Shown here piece after piece: positions 1-8,178 of a stretch of DNA of 64,000 bases. The DNA comes from JAKJGV01 sp964617565 (GTDB lineage: Bacteria > Verrucomicrobiota > Kiritimatiellia > CAIQIC01 > JAGNIJ01), in contig CAZTYH010000001.1 in NCBI GenBank assembly GCA_964617565.1, positions 62,001 through 126,000 on the forward strand, in the 5' to 3' direction. Positions within the stretch are counted from its first letter, which is position 1. Each line of letters starts with the position of its first letter. The notes beneath the pieces were generated by a model that saw nothing but the letters and a program-made list of their open reading frames with translations, did not search any database and was not told the DNA's origin. The position numbers were made by a program, and so were the translations under genes.

Positions 1-242
1 CGGAATGATGCATCCTGATCGAGCGGGGTTTCTATCGAACGTGTATAGGACAGACCCATCGTCAGCTCAGACCTCACCGGGATATTGGTGCCCTTCGTGT
101 AGGCCACTTCACGCGCAAGGTGTTCGATCTCTTTAAGGTCCAGCGCTCCGTCCGAGGCCCGGAAAACAGCTTGACCGAATGTCGTTGATATAAGACAGGC
201 AAGGCATAGAACCGACGGAAAAAGTTCTGGATGGCGCATCAT
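1..242 (-). CDS. Secreted protein of unknown function, N-terminal part only
   Basis: The reverse strand opens with two consecutive in-frame ATG codons (242 and 239) behind a purine-rich GGGGGTGG-type ribosome site and stays open to the window edge, giving about 80 residues. The first 22 or so residues have a short charged start (MRHPE), a hydrophobic stretch (SVLCLACLIST) and a plausible signal-peptidase site near TFGQA, so export is likely. The mature part begins with an acidic segment containing LDLKEIEHLAREVAY and shows no motif I recognise. The gene is cut by the window edge, so function and family are unknown. It is divergently oriented from the SRP RNA gene. Confidence 0.6.
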   Translation of the reverse strand, partial: MMRHPELFPSVLCLACLISTTFGQAVFRASDGALDLKEIEHLAREVAYTKGTNIPVRSELTMGLSYTRSIETPLDQDASF

Positions 243-264
243 TGAAACCACCCCCTGTTAAAGA

Positions 265-293
265 AGAATATGAAAAAGCGCCCCTCGTGTCGA
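265..293 (-). promoter_or_regulatory. Candidate sigma70-type promoter for the truncated secreted protein gene
   Basis: On the minus strand TCGACA (288-293) and TATTCT (265-270) are separated by exactly 17 bp, 5/6 and 4/6 matches to consensus. The start codon lies about 25 bp downstream. Pattern match only. Confidence 0.4.
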
Positions 294-327
294 GCTTCAG
301 TCGAAAGAATGCAAAAGCAACACGGCC

Positions 328-356
328 TTGCCATCGGCATGGGGTGGGGCTAAGGT
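328..356 (+). promoter_or_regulatory. Candidate promoter of the SRP RNA gene
   Basis: TTGCCA (328-333), a 17-bp spacer and TAAGGT (351-356). The expected transcription start, about 7 bp downstream of the -10 box, falls at about 363, where the terminal SRP helix begins. That agreement makes this match better than chance. Confidence 0.55.
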
Positions 357-362
357 ACATGC

Positions 363-651
363 GGTCGTGCTAGACGGGGAGGTAGCGGTGCCCTGACTCT
401 CCGGGAAACCGGAGATGACCTGCAACCCGCTCAGCAGGGTTGATGCCCGCGTGAGGTGGTGAAGAGTTGAGCGATGGCCCGCCAAAGGGCGTTGAAGGCC
501 GGGTCCTATGCGACGGAAACAGGTGAACCCCGTCAGGACCGGAAGGTAGCAGCGGTAAACTTTGGAGCTCCGGGCGCCGTAGGTTTGCCTGGTTGGAGTT
601 CGGCGGCGAAGCCGCGCGCCTCTCGACACCCCCGAACAAGGGCGCACGGCC
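363..651 (+). ncRNA. ffs: Signal recognition particle RNA, large bacterial form with Alu domain
   Basis: This is the RNA scaffold of the signal recognition particle, which binds Ffh and delivers nascent membrane and secreted proteins to the translocon. The Ffh-binding domain IV is unmistakable at 528-556: GTCAGG, an ACC-GGAA-GGT tetraloop stem, then AGCAGC. Compared with the usual UCC-GGAA-GGA, the closing U-A pair is swapped to A-U, a compensated change that supports a real RNA. The 5' Alu-like part has GGGAGGTAGCGGTGCCCTG (about 376-394), as in Bacillus-type scRNA. The ends pair as a terminal helix: GGTCGTGC (363-370) with GCACGGCC (644-651). Length is about 289 nt. dnaX lies directly downstream, the same neighbourhood as in Bacillus subtilis. 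ORFs drawn across this stretch are spurious. Confidence 0.93.
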
Positions 652-662
652 ATGAAGAGGAA

Positions 663-750
663 GAATGGAGTAATGGAGTGATGGAGAAATGGAGTGAAGG
701 GAAGAGGATTCTTTACAATACTCCATTACTCCCATACTCCATCACTCCGG
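663..750. repeat. Imperfect palindrome built from ATGGAGTAATGGAGTGATGG-like units
   Basis: The left arm is three to four tandem copies of an ATGGAGT(A/G)-type octamer; the right arm is its complement (ACTCCATTACTCCC, CTCCATCACTCC), separated by an A/T-rich turn around 705-720. A second member of the same family lies at 3583-3644. The element sits between the SRP RNA and dnaX and could form a long hairpin in the transcript. Confidence 0.75.
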
Positions 751-803
751 TGTTCCTTGTCGAACGGCTGAAAATCAAACAGAACGTCTAATCGGTTACA
801 ATC

Positions 804-2543
804 ATGGCCTACGAAGTCATTGCAAGAAAATGGCGACCCCAGCAGTTTGGCGATATCGTGGGGCAGAAGCACGTTACGCAGACGCTGACCAATGCCATCC
901 AGAGCGACCGCGTCGCACACGCTTACCTTTTTGTCGGCCCTCGCGGCGTCGGCAAGACGTCCACCGCGCGTATTCTCGCGAAGGCGCTGAATTGCCGGAC
1001 GGGACCCACGGCCGAGCCGTGCGACAAGTGCGATTCCTGCGTTGAAATCATGGCCGGCAATAACCTCGACGTACTGGAAATAGATGCGGCGTCGAACACG
1101 GGCGTTGATAACGTTCGCGAATTGCGTGAAAACGTCCGTTACGCGCCTACGCGCGGCCCGTTCAAAGTCTATATCATTGACGAAGTGCACATGCTTTCCG
1201 GCGCGGCGTTCAACGCGTTGCTGAAGACGCTCGAAGAGCCGCCCGCCCATGTGAAGTTTGTATTCGCCACGACTGAACCGCAGAAAATACCGGCCACGAT
1301 CCTTTCGCGCTGCCAGCGCTTTGATCTTCGCCGCATTTCGGCGCGGGATATTGTCAACCGGCTTCGCGAGATCGCGGAAGCGGAGAAGATCAGCGTGGAT
1401 GAGGATGCGCTGCTGGCAATCGCGCGCGGGGCCGAAGGCGGCTTGCGCGACGCGGAGTCGGCCCTGGACCAGCTCATCGCGTTCCGCGGAAAGAATATCA
1501 AGGAAGAGGATGTGCTGGCCGTGTTTGGATTGGCTGCGCGGCGCACATTGGACGATCTGATCACAGCCGTTCTGGGTGGGGATGTTCCAAAAGCGATCGC
1601 GCTCGTGGATGAACTGGATGAAGCGGGCAAGGACATCCAGCGCCTGGTCGTGGATCTGCTCTCCCAGTTCCGGTCCATTCTTGTTTTTCAGTATGCGGGC
1701 GAGTCTTCCGTAGGCCAGGACCTGACGGAAGCACAGGCCGAGACGGTTCGCGGTCAAGCCGGCTTGGCCGAACCCGCGCGCGTATTGCGGGTCGTGGATA
1801 TCCTGACCGAGACGGACAATCGCATCCGTTATGCGCTGTCGAAACGGGCGTTGTTGGAGACAGCTTTGATCCGGGCCGCACGCGCAGCCACCATGGTTTC
1901 GTTGGATGCCATTATTGCGCGGCTTGAAGAACTGAGCGCCACTGTGGGCGGATCTTCGGGGTCGTCCGGCACAGGCGCTCCGCCTGTAGCGGATGATCCG
2001 CCGACTCCGGTTCATGCGAGACATTCCGCAGTGCGCGAGACGGCTGCGCCCGCAAAAGCTGCGGACAACAAACCGGTCTGCAAGTCCGGGGGCGAAGTGG
2101 CCCACCTGGCACAAAACTGGCATGACATCGTGGAGCGGGTAGGCCACGCGGCTCCTCTGGCAAAGAACTATCTGCGGGATGCGAAGCCCATAGAAGTTTC
2201 AGGCGGTTCCGTTCTGATCGGGTTCGATCCGGAATTTGCGGAAAACAAGGAACGGGTGGATTTTCCGCGCAACCGAAAAGCGCTTCAGAAGGTTCTGGGC
2301 GAGGTTCTGCATTGCGAGATTTCTTCCGTTGATTTCCGGGTTCTTGATTCCAAGGACACGCTGCCCGGCGATGTTAAGGTTGCGGATATCGCGGAGGAGC
2401 ATCCGCGAAAAATCGGCCGCGAGCCGGCGAAGGTTGAAAAGGAAGCGAAGGCGCGAAAAACAAAAGAGGAATGGATTAACAATCCGACCGTGCGCAAAAC
2501 GCTCGAAACCTTTAACGGAGATATTGTGGATATCAGGGAGTAG
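804..2543 (+). CDS. dnaX: DNA polymerase III subunit gamma/tau
   Basis: This 579-residue protein is the ATPase of the clamp loader that places the sliding clamp at primer ends and, as tau, organises the replisome. The N-terminal AAA+ module is complete: Walker A GPRGVGKTS at residues 45-53, the four zinc ligands C64, C73, C76 and C79, Walker B with YIIDEVH near 123-129, and the SRC arginine-finger motif at 168-170. The helical lid and collar follow to about residue 370. A low-complexity Gly/Ser/Pro linker comes next, then a lysine-rich C-terminal segment of the tau type. I saw no obvious slippery frameshift heptamer. The ATG at 804 begins the family-typical MAYEVIARKWRP. ebfC and recR follow, a gene order conserved across many phyla. 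Confidence 0.97.
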   Translation: MAYEVIARKWRPQQFGDIVGQKHVTQTLTNAIQSDRVAHAYLFVGPRGVGKTSTARILAKALNCRTGPTAEPCDKCDSCVEIMAGNNLDVLEIDAASNTGVDNVRELRENVRYAPTRGPFKVYIIDEVHMLSGAAFNALLKTLEEPPAHVKFVFATTEPQKIPATILSRCQRFDLRRISARDIVNRLREIAEAEKISVDEDALLAIARGAEGGLRDAESALDQLIAFRGKNIKEEDVLAVFGLAARRTLDDLITAVLGGDVPKAIALVDELDEAGKDIQRLVVDLLSQFRSILVFQYAGESSVGQDLTEAQAETVRGQAGLAEPARVLRVVDILTETDNRIRYALSKRALLETALIRAARAATMVSLDAIIARLEELSATVGGSSGSSGTGAPPVADDPPTPVHARHSAVRETAAPAKAADNKPVCKSGGEVAHLAQNWHDIVERVGHAAPLAKNYLRDAKPIEVSGGSVLIGFDPEFAENKERVDFPRNRKALQKVLGEVLHCEISSVDFRVLDSKDTLPGDVKVADIAEEHPRKIGREPAKVEKEAKARKTKEEWINNPTVRKTLETFNGDIVDIRE

Positions 2544-2544
2544 G

Positions 2545-2615
2545 GTTGTTGGGAATTGGGGATTGGAGATTGGGGATTAGGGATTCTCCAATAACAAACC
2601 CCAAATAACCAATGC
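2545..2615. repeat. Intergenic GGGGATTGGAGATT-type repeat with inverted half
   Basis: Directly after the dnaX stop come tandem (T)TGGGGATT(A/G)-like octamers (TTGGGGATTGGAGATTGGGG), followed by a partly complementary segment (AATAACAAACCCCAAATAACC). It fills most of the dnaX-ebfC spacer and belongs to the same style of element as those at 663 and 3583 but with a different unit. Confidence 0.6.
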
Positions 2616-2637
2616 TCGCGACCCAAGGGAGCAATTC

Positions 2638-2955
2638 ATGGTTAACATGATGAAATTGATGAAGCAGGCCGCCTCGATGCAGAAGAATCTCGAGAAGGCA
2701 CAGGCGGAGCTTGCGGAGCGAACCGTGGAGTTTTCAAGCGGCGGAGGGATGGTGACGGCCGTCGCGCGTGGCGATGGTAAAATTGATTCCATACGCATTG
2801 ATCCCAAGGTCGTGGATCCGCAGGATGTCGAGATGCTCCAGGATCTTGTCCTTGCCGCAGTGGACGGTGCTCTGACGGCGGCGGAAGAAATGCGCGCTTC
2901 TGAAATGGCGAAACTGACTTCAGGTCTTGGCATTCCCGGCATGCCGGGCATGTAG
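2638..2955 (+). CDS. ebfC: YbaB/EbfC family nucleoid-associated protein
   Basis: The 105-residue product matches the YbaB/EbfC family in size, composition and position. It begins MVNMMKLMKQAASMQKNLEKAQAEL, a long amphipathic helix, followed by the family core with VEFSSGGGMVTAVARGDGK and the IRIDPKVVDPQD segment. Family members are small dimers that bind DNA and act as nucleoid-associated proteins, often coupled to RecR-dependent repair. The C-terminus is a short methionine/glycine-rich tail (GLGIPGMPGM). An AGGGAGC ribosome site precedes the ATG. It sits between dnaX and recR, the classic order, with 8 bp to recR, so co-transcription is likely. Confidence 0.93.
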   Translation: MVNMMKLMKQAASMQKNLEKAQAELAERTVEFSSGGGMVTAVARGDGKIDSIRIDPKVVDPQDVEMLQDLVLAAVDGALTAAEEMRASEMAKLTSGLGIPGMPGM

Positions 2956-2963
2956 GTGTTCGG

Positions 2964-3578
2964 ATGGGTCAGAATATGACGGGCAAAGATCCGCTCGCGA
3001 AGCTTTCCATGCTCCTGGCAAAACTGCCGGGGGTGGGGCGGCGGTCTGCCGAACGAATGGCGCTGAAACTCGCGCGGGAGCAGGGGACCCTGGTTCGCGA
3101 TCTGATTGCCGCGCTCGGTGAGGTGGATGCAACCTTGAAGGCCTGCTCCCTTTGCGGGAGCATTACACGGAAAGATGAGGATCCTTGTCCGTTATGCACC
3201 GATCCGCGCCGTGACGACGCCGTGTTGTGCGTGGTGGAAGATCCTGCCGATATCGTTTTGATCGAGCGCGCCGGAGGATTCCGCGGCCGGTATCATTCCC
3301 TGATGGGCAAGCTTTCTCCCATGAAAGGCGAGGGCGTTGCCGATCTGCGCATCGAGGCGTTGCTGAAGCGTATTGTATCCCGGGGCGTGAAGGAGGTTAT
3401 TCTTGCGCTTGGATCGGATGTTGAAAGCGACGCAACGATATCGTTTCTACGACAGGTGCTGTCGTCGAAAAAAGTGGCCATCTCCCGGTTGGCGTTCGGC
3501 ATTCCCGCGGGCAGTGAGATCGCCTATTCGGATCCCGTAACCCTCGCCCGTGCTTTGGAGGGAAGGACGAGGCTCTGA
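2964..3578 (+). CDS. recR: Recombination mediator protein RecR
   Basis: This 204-residue protein works with RecO (and RecF) to load RecA on SSB-coated DNA at gaps. Visible domains in order: an N-terminal helix-hairpin-helix (LAKLPGVGRRSAERMAL, about 18-34); the C4 zinc finger with C61, C64, C75 and C78; and a Toprim domain starting at VVEDPADIVLIE. Length is normal for the family. The start at 2964 gives MGQNMTGKD; a second ATG at 2976 is also possible because the conserved region begins after it. It closes the ffs-dnaX-ebfC-recR block. Confidence 0.96.
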   Translation: MGQNMTGKDPLAKLSMLLAKLPGVGRRSAERMALKLAREQGTLVRDLIAALGEVDATLKACSLCGSITRKDEDPCPLCTDPRRDDAVLCVVEDPADIVLIERAGGFRGRYHSLMGKLSPMKGEGVADLRIEALLKRIVSRGVKEVILALGSDVESDATISFLRQVLSSKKVAISRLAFGIPAGSEIAYSDPVTLARALEGRTRL

Positions 3579-3582
3579 AGAG

Positions 3583-3644
3583 GTTGGAGTGTTGGGGAGA
3601 GCTTTAAAAACACTCCATCACTCCAGTTCTCCATTACTCCATTC
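3583..3644. repeat. Second copy of the TGGAGT/ACTCCA palindromic repeat
   Basis: TTGGAGTGTTGGGGAGAG, a short A-rich turn, then CACTCCATCACTCC and CTCCATTACTCCATTC. It is the same unit as the element at 663-750. It lies between convergent recR and the polyphosphate kinase gene, so the hairpin might also end transcription from both sides; that is inference. Confidence 0.65.
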
Positions 3645-3648
3645 TTTC

Positions 3649-5133
3649 CTAATCCCCCAATTTCCTCTCCACCGCCTCGAGTACCGTCTCCAGCGTCTTG
3701 ATTCGCGCGAAGAGTTTGCTGTTGGCCTCGATGATCGTCCACGGCGCGTGGGTGGTGCTGGTTCGTACGAGCATTTCATCCACCGCAGCCCGGTATTGCG
3801 GCCACTTTTCCCGGTTGCGCCAATCCTCGTCGGTGATTTTCCACTGCTTGATCGGTGTGCCCTGTCGCGCGCGGAATCGCTTGAGTTGTTCGTCCTTGCT
3901 GATCTCCAGCCAGAACTTCACGATCACAGCGCCGAAATCGGCGAGATGCGCCTCCATTTCGTTGATCTCCGCGTACGCCCGCCGCCAGTCGGCCTCGCTG
4001 CAGAATCCTTCAACCCGTTCGACGAGCACCCGGCCGTACCACGTGCGGTCGAAAATCGCGATGTGCCCTGCCTTGGGCATGTGCTGCCAGAAACGCCAGA
4101 GGTAGTGATGTGATTTTTCCAGATCGTTGGGCGCGGCAATCGGAATCACTTCATAACCGCGCGGGTCCATGTTGCCGACGAGGCGCTTGATGTTGCCTCC
4201 CTTGCCGGCGGCATCCCAGCCCTCAAAGAGAATCACGAGCGGCACCCGTTCGGTGTAGATGCGATGTTCCACCTCCCAGATGCGCTTCTGCAGTTTTTTG
4301 ATTCTCTTGTCATATTCGCCGCGCTCCACGGCTTGCGAAAGATCAACGCGATCGAGCACCGATTCGATCGGAATCTCCGTTTTCTTCTTTTGTGCCTTGA
4401 CGCCCGCGCGGGCTTTTTTCTTTGTTACTGCGAGGCGGGTTTCGATAGCGCGGATGACGGTTTTGAATATTTTAACCGTGGCATAACGCTGGTCGTGCGC
4501 CTCCACAACGGTCCACGGCGCGTGCGGCGGGCTGGTTCTCTCGATCATCTCGTCCACCGCGACAAGATACTTGTCGTATTGCTTGTGATGCCGCCAATCG
4601 TCGCGTGTCACTTTCCATTCCGTCGCGGGATCCTTTTGCAGCTTCTTGAAGCGCTTCTTTTGAGTGGATTTGCTGATGTGCAGCCAGAATTTCACAACGA
4701 CCGCGCCGTCGTCCGTTAATTGCCGCTCGAAGGCGTTGATCTCGTCGTACGCCCGCTGCCAGACCTTTTTGCGCACCAACTTCTCGATGCGCTCGACCAT
4801 CACGCGCCCATACCAGCTCCGGTCGAAGATCGCGAACCGCCCGCGCGCCGGAGTTTTGATCCAGAACCGCCAGAGGAAGGGGCGGTAGCGCTCTTCCTCG
4901 TTGGGCGGGTTCGTGGGGTAGACGTTGAACCCGCGCGGATCGAGCGCAAGGAGCAGGCGGTTGATCATCGTGCCTTTGCCCGCGGCGTCCCATCCCTCAA
5001 AGACGATGGCTACCGGAACGCCCAGGGCTCGTGCTTCGCGTTGAAGGATGCCCATCTTCGTTTCAAGGTCACCGATGACCGCTTTATATTCGGGCTTGGA
5101 CAATTTTTTTGAGAGGTCAATTTTCTCAAGCAT
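3649..5133 (-). CDS. pap: Polyphosphate:AMP phosphotransferase (two PPK2 domains)
   Basis: At 494 residues the protein has two complete PPK2 domains in tandem, the layout of class II PPK2 (PAP) enzymes, which use polyphosphate to phosphorylate AMP to ADP. The N-terminal domain has Walker A GWDAAGKGTMINRLL, the lid region with RPFLWRFW and the FDRSWYGRVMVER motif. A lysine-rich linker follows near residue 240. The C-terminal domain repeats these as GWDAAGKGGNIKRL, YLWRFW and FDRTWYGRVLVERVE. Family knowledge: the C-terminal domain carries catalysis and the N-terminal one is thought to be partly degenerate. Here both P-loops look intact, so substrate preference cannot be fixed from sequence. 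The gene stands alone, convergent to recR. Confidence 0.93.
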   Translation of the reverse strand: MLEKIDLSKKLSKPEYKAVIGDLETKMGILQREARALGVPVAIVFEGWDAAGKGTMINRLLLALDPRGFNVYPTNPPNEEERYRPFLWRFWIKTPARGRFAIFDRSWYGRVMVERIEKLVRKKVWQRAYDEINAFERQLTDDGAVVVKFWLHISKSTQKKRFKKLQKDPATEWKVTRDDWRHHKQYDKYLVAVDEMIERTSPPHAPWTVVEAHDQRYATVKIFKTVIRAIETRLAVTKKKARAGVKAQKKKTEIPIESVLDRVDLSQAVERGEYDKRIKKLQKRIWEVEHRIYTERVPLVILFEGWDAAGKGGNIKRLVGNMDPRGYEVIPIAAPNDLEKSHHYLWRFWQHMPKAGHIAIFDRTWYGRVLVERVEGFCSEADWRRAYAEINEMEAHLADFGAVIVKFWLEISKDEQLKRFRARQGTPIKQWKITDEDWRNREKWPQYRAAVDEMLVRTSTTHAPWTIIEANSKLFARIKTLETVLEAVERKLGD

Positions 5134-5207
5134 GGCATCGCCCCGTTCTGATGCGTTCTCGAATGTCCAGCCTACCAGTCGGGCCTGAGCATGTCCAATC
5201 CTCAGGG

Positions 5208-5879
5208 TCAGGAATAGAGGCGATAGTAGTAGGCTTCGGTGAAAATCTGAAAATCATTCACGCCGCGCTTCTTCAGCAGCATCTGCATGTCGAAGATCAT
5301 TTCGTTTGCGCCACAAAGGTGAAATTGCGCATCGGCTGGATATTCAAAGGATTCAAGGAAACGGGTTACACGGCCGTGGTATCCCACGCCTTTTTCACGG
5401 GTGACGCAAGGGTGGTAAGCATGGAGGGAAAACTCGTCGCGATAGAACAGGTCGTCGGCTCTGCGGACGCCGTGAACGAGTGTCAGGTTCAAATCCTTGC
5501 GCGTGCGAATGTAAGAACGGCAAGGAGCAACACCCGTGCCGGTGGCGACGAAGATGATCGGTCTGGCCGGATCGCGGACCACGAATTCACCGAACGGACC
5601 GGAAAACTCGATCGGATCGCCGGGCTTCAACGCGGTCAGCCTGGGGGTCAGCTTGCCTTGTGGAATCAGCCGAAACAGAATTTGCAGATGCTCATCGTCT
5701 TCGCCGCTCGCGATGGTGTAGCTGCGGTCTTCCGCGTGGCTTGGACCGTGAATCGTGATGATACGTCCGGCCTGAAAATCAAGGCCCTCGCGGGTGAATG
5801 TGAGTTCGAAACCGGAAGAGGAAAGCTGTTTCAGGTTTGCGACTTCGGCGCGGAATCGTCTGGGCGATGTCTTTATCAT
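5208..5879 (-). CDS. FAD/NAD(P)H-binding oxidoreductase, ferredoxin reductase type
   Basis: This 223-residue protein is a minimal ferredoxin-NADP reductase-fold enzyme. The N-terminal beta-barrel has the flavin motif RSYTIAS (about 52-58). The nucleotide domain has the GTGVAPCRSYI loop and the CGANEMI motif before the C-terminus, which ends TEAYYYRLYS. It has no iron-sulfur or globin domain, so an external partner must carry electrons. Partner and pathway are unknown; a flavodoxin-like protein (6011-6772) is encoded divergently next door and is a candidate only by position. The ATG at 5879 is chosen over a TTG codon immediately upstream. Confidence 0.82.
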   Translation of the reverse strand: MIKTSPRRFRAEVANLKQLSSSGFELTFTREGLDFQAGRIITIHGPSHAEDRSYTIASGEDDEHLQILFRLIPQGKLTPRLTALKPGDPIEFSGPFGEFVVRDPARPIIFVATGTGVAPCRSYIRTRKDLNLTLVHGVRRADDLFYRDEFSLHAYHPCVTREKGVGYHGRVTRFLESFEYPADAQFHLCGANEMIFDMQMLLKKRGVNDFQIFTEAYYYRLYS

Positions 5880-6010
5880 CAATGTGTGAGGAAGCTACTT
5901 CGATACGCGGTAACGGTCAAGCGGGGCCGTCTTTTCCGCGATTCAGCCTCGTCGTTGACCTGCGGAGCGGGTACTGTACTTCTCATGCAATCACGGAGGG
6001 ATCTGGGCAA

Positions 6011-6772
6011 ATGAAAATCCTCGTATTGAACGGCACGTATCGCCCGCATGGAACCACCACTGAGCTGGTGCGTTCTTTTGAGGAAGGGGCCAGGACCCAC
6101 GGAGCGGAAGTTGAGGTGGTGATGCTCCGTGATCGCCGCATCGGATACTGCACGAATTGCCTCAAGTGCTACGGCTACACCGGTGAAGGCATTGCTCCGT
6201 GTTGCATGACAGACGACATGGATGAAATCATTCCACGAATGGCCGAGGCGGACGGCGTTCTTTTTGCCTCGCCGGTACACAACGGATTTGTAACGGGCCT
6301 CATGACGGTGTTCTGGGAGCGTTTGTCCTGGCGCGCGGCTCGTCCTGATGGACCACTCCTCGGCATCATGGCTATTCGATCCCGCCTTAACAACAAGGTG
6401 AGAGCCTTTGGCTCGATCGCGAGCGCCGGCGGGATGCCCGAACGTTTGAGAAAGTCCTGTGATGACGGAACACCCTGGCTGAAAAGCAATGCGCCGTTGA
6501 TCCTTCACGGTCAGTGGGTTGGTGATGTGTATGCCGGCGCGGACCTCGAGCGCCTGCCGGAAAACAGGAAGGACTGGCAGCGGTTGTATTTCCTGCGGCG
6601 CCTCGGCAAAAGGCAGCGGGACAGGGCTTTTGCGCTGGGCGAAACGATGGCGAAAGCGATAGGTTCCGGCGACTTGAGGCCCGTCACCATGGAAAAAATG
6701 ATCCCCGGCGCGCTGCAATGGATCATCAAGGTCATTTTCGCGTTCAGACCGCCTTTTCGAGTCGCCGGCTAA
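6011..6772 (+). CDS. NADPH-dependent FMN reductase / iron-sulfur flavoprotein-like
   Basis: The 253-residue product begins MKILVLNGTYRPHGTTTELV, the flavodoxin-fold phosphate-binding loop of the NADPH-dependent FMN reductase family. The cysteine cluster RIGYCTNCLKCYGYTGEGIAPC in the following segment resembles the spacing of iron-sulfur flavoproteins, and DDMDEIIPRMAEADGVLFASPVHNG is the FMN-binding core. The C-terminal part (about 160-253) is longer than usual. The start at 6011 follows CGGAGGG; an earlier frame extension would read through DNA shared with the divergent reductase gene and is not favoured. Substrate unknown. Confidence 0.78.
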   Translation: MKILVLNGTYRPHGTTTELVRSFEEGARTHGAEVEVVMLRDRRIGYCTNCLKCYGYTGEGIAPCCMTDDMDEIIPRMAEADGVLFASPVHNGFVTGLMTVFWERLSWRAARPDGPLLGIMAIRSRLNNKVRAFGSIASAGGMPERLRKSCDDGTPWLKSNAPLILHGQWVGDVYAGADLERLPENRKDWQRLYFLRRLGKRQRDRAFALGETMAKAIGSGDLRPVTMEKMIPGALQWIIKVIFAFRPPFRVAG

Positions 6773-6782
6773 AACCAATCTT

Positions 6783-6843
6783 GCGTTTTTTCCAAACATT
6801 GGAAATTCTCAGAGCGATTTTTCCAGGCATTGGAAAAAACGGA
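6783..6843. repeat. TTTTCCAA-TTGGAAA palindromic repeat pair
   Basis: Two adjacent near-palindromes lie upstream of icd: TTTTTTCCAAACATTGGAAA and TTTTTCCAGGCATTGGAAAA. The same paired motif occurs inside the coding sequence at 16436-16490. It may overlap the icd promoter or leader. Confidence 0.7.
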
Positions 6844-6877
6844 TGAGGCATGAATTAAGGCACGAGTTGGGAGTTTT

Positions 6878-8140
6878 ATGAGTTACGAGAAAATCACGGT
6901 TCCGGCGGACGGTCAGAAAATCACGATGGGCGCGGACGGACGTCTGAATGTTCCGGACCGGCCGATCCTTCCTTTCATCGAAGGCGACGGCACGGGGCCG
7001 GACATTACGCGCGCGGCGATGATGGTCTGGAACGCGGCGGTTGAAAAAGCGTACGGCGGAAGGCGGAGCGTGGCGTGGATGGAAGTCTTTGCCGGGGAGA
7101 AGGCGAACGAAGTATATGGCAAGCCGGTATGGCTTCCACCGGAAACGCTTGCGGCGTGCCGCGAGTTCCTGGTTTCCATCAAGGGTCCGCTGACGACGCC
7201 GGTCGGCGGCGGCATCCGCAGCCTGAACGTCGCGTTGCGGCAGGAACTGGATCTCTATGTCTGCCTGCGCCCGGTCCGATGGTTCAAAGGGGTCCCTTCG
7301 CCGGTAAAGCATCCGGAAAAAACGGACATGGTGATCTTCCGCGAAAACGCCGAGGACATTTACGCAGGCATCGAGTGGGCGGCGGGCACGGATGAAGTGA
7401 AGAAAGTGATCCGCTTCCTGCAGCAGGAAATGGGCGTGAGGAAAATCCGGTTTCCCGAATCGTCCGGCATCGGGATCAAGCCCGTGTCGAAAGAAGGAAC
7501 GTTCCGGTTGGTCAAGGCGGCGATCCGGTATGCCATAGAAACGGAGCGCCCGTCCGTGACGCTTGTGCACAAAGGCAATATCATGAAGTTTACGGAGGGC
7601 GCGTTCCGCGACTGGGGGTACGAGGTCGCGCGAAAGGAATTCGGAGCGGAGCCGCTGGACGGCGGGCCCTGGCATTGTTTGAAGAACCCGAAAACCGGCA
7701 AACAGATTGTGATCAAGGACTGCATAGCGGACGCATTTTTGCAGCAAATCCTCACCCGCCCGGCGGAATATTCCGTTGTGGCGACGCTGAATCTGAACGG
7801 CGATTACATCTCCGATGCGCTGGCGGCGTGCGTGGGCGGGATTGGCATCGCCCCGGGCGCGAATATCAACTATGATACGGGTGCCGCTTGTTTCGAGGCG
7901 ACCCACGGCACGGCGCCAAAATATGCCGGGTTGGACAAGGTGAACCCGGGCTCGCTGGTGTTGTCCGGCGAATTGATGTTCCGTTATATGGGATGGACCG
8001 AGGCGGCGGATCTCATTATTAAAGGAATAGAGAAAGCCATCGGACAAAAGATCGTCACCTATGACTTTGCGCGGCTGATGGACGGGGCGAAAGAGGTGAA
8101 GTGCAGCGAGTTCGGTCAGGCCGTGGCGGAGAACATGTAG
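6878..8140 (+). CDS. icd: Isocitrate dehydrogenase, NADP-dependent
   Basis: This 420-residue enzyme oxidises isocitrate to 2-oxoglutarate in the TCA cycle. It aligns end to end with the E. coli type: the substrate loop [17 protein letters not shown] contains the serine that AceK phosphorylates in enteric bacteria; [19 protein letters not shown] and [14 protein letters not shown] follow; the lysine motif is [15 protein letters not shown]; and the coenzyme region [17 protein letters not shown] has the Lys-Tyr pair that selects NADP over NAD. Whether the serine is regulated here is unknown, since no aceK is in the window. GGGAG precedes the ATG. The upstream spacer holds a palindromic repeat. 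gltA is about 49 kb away, so TCA genes are not clustered. Confidence 0.97.
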   Translation: MSYEKITVPADGQKITMGADGRLNVPDRPILPFIEGDGTGPDITRAAMMVWNAAVEKAYGGRRSVAWMEVFAGEKANEVYGKPVWLPPETLAACREFLVSIKGPLTTPVGGGIRSLNVALRQELDLYVCLRPVRWFKGVPSPVKHPEKTDMVIFRENAEDIYAGIEWAAGTDEVKKVIRFLQQEMGVRKIRFPESSGIGIKPVSKEGTFRLVKAAIRYAIETERPSVTLVHKGNIMKFTEGAFRDWGYEVARKEFGAEPLDGGPWHCLKNPKTGKQIVIKDCIADAFLQQILTRPAEYSVVATLNLNGDYISDALAACVGGIGIAPGANINYDTGAACFEATHGTAPKYAGLDKVNPGSLVLSGELMFRYMGWTEAADLIIKGIEKAIGQKIVTYDFARLMDGAKEVKCSEFGQAVAENM

Positions 8141-8178
8141 TCAGGAGTCAGATGCCGGAGATCAGAAATCAGAGGTCG
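8141..8178. repeat. GTCAGGAGTCAGA / GATCAGAAATCAGAGGTC repeat
   Basis: Tandem (A/G)TCAGA-like hexamers start right after the icd stop and run into the first codons of rfaE2. This is another intergenic repeat family, here partly translated. Confidence 0.5.

Noticed and set aside
474..791. 105-codon plus-strand frame
   Set aside because: It overlaps the SRP RNA and a repeat; composition is non-protein-like.
1921..2060. dnaX frameshift site making a gamma form
   Set aside because: No A-AAA-AAG-type slippery heptamer or following hairpin was found near the end of the AAA+ module.
726..2147. 473-codon open frame on the minus strand
   Set aside because: It lies antisense to dnaX, whose motifs are complete; no domain is seen in the minus product and such frames are common in GC-rich DNA.
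6809..8047. 412-codon minus-strand frame
   Set aside because: Antisense shadow of icd.
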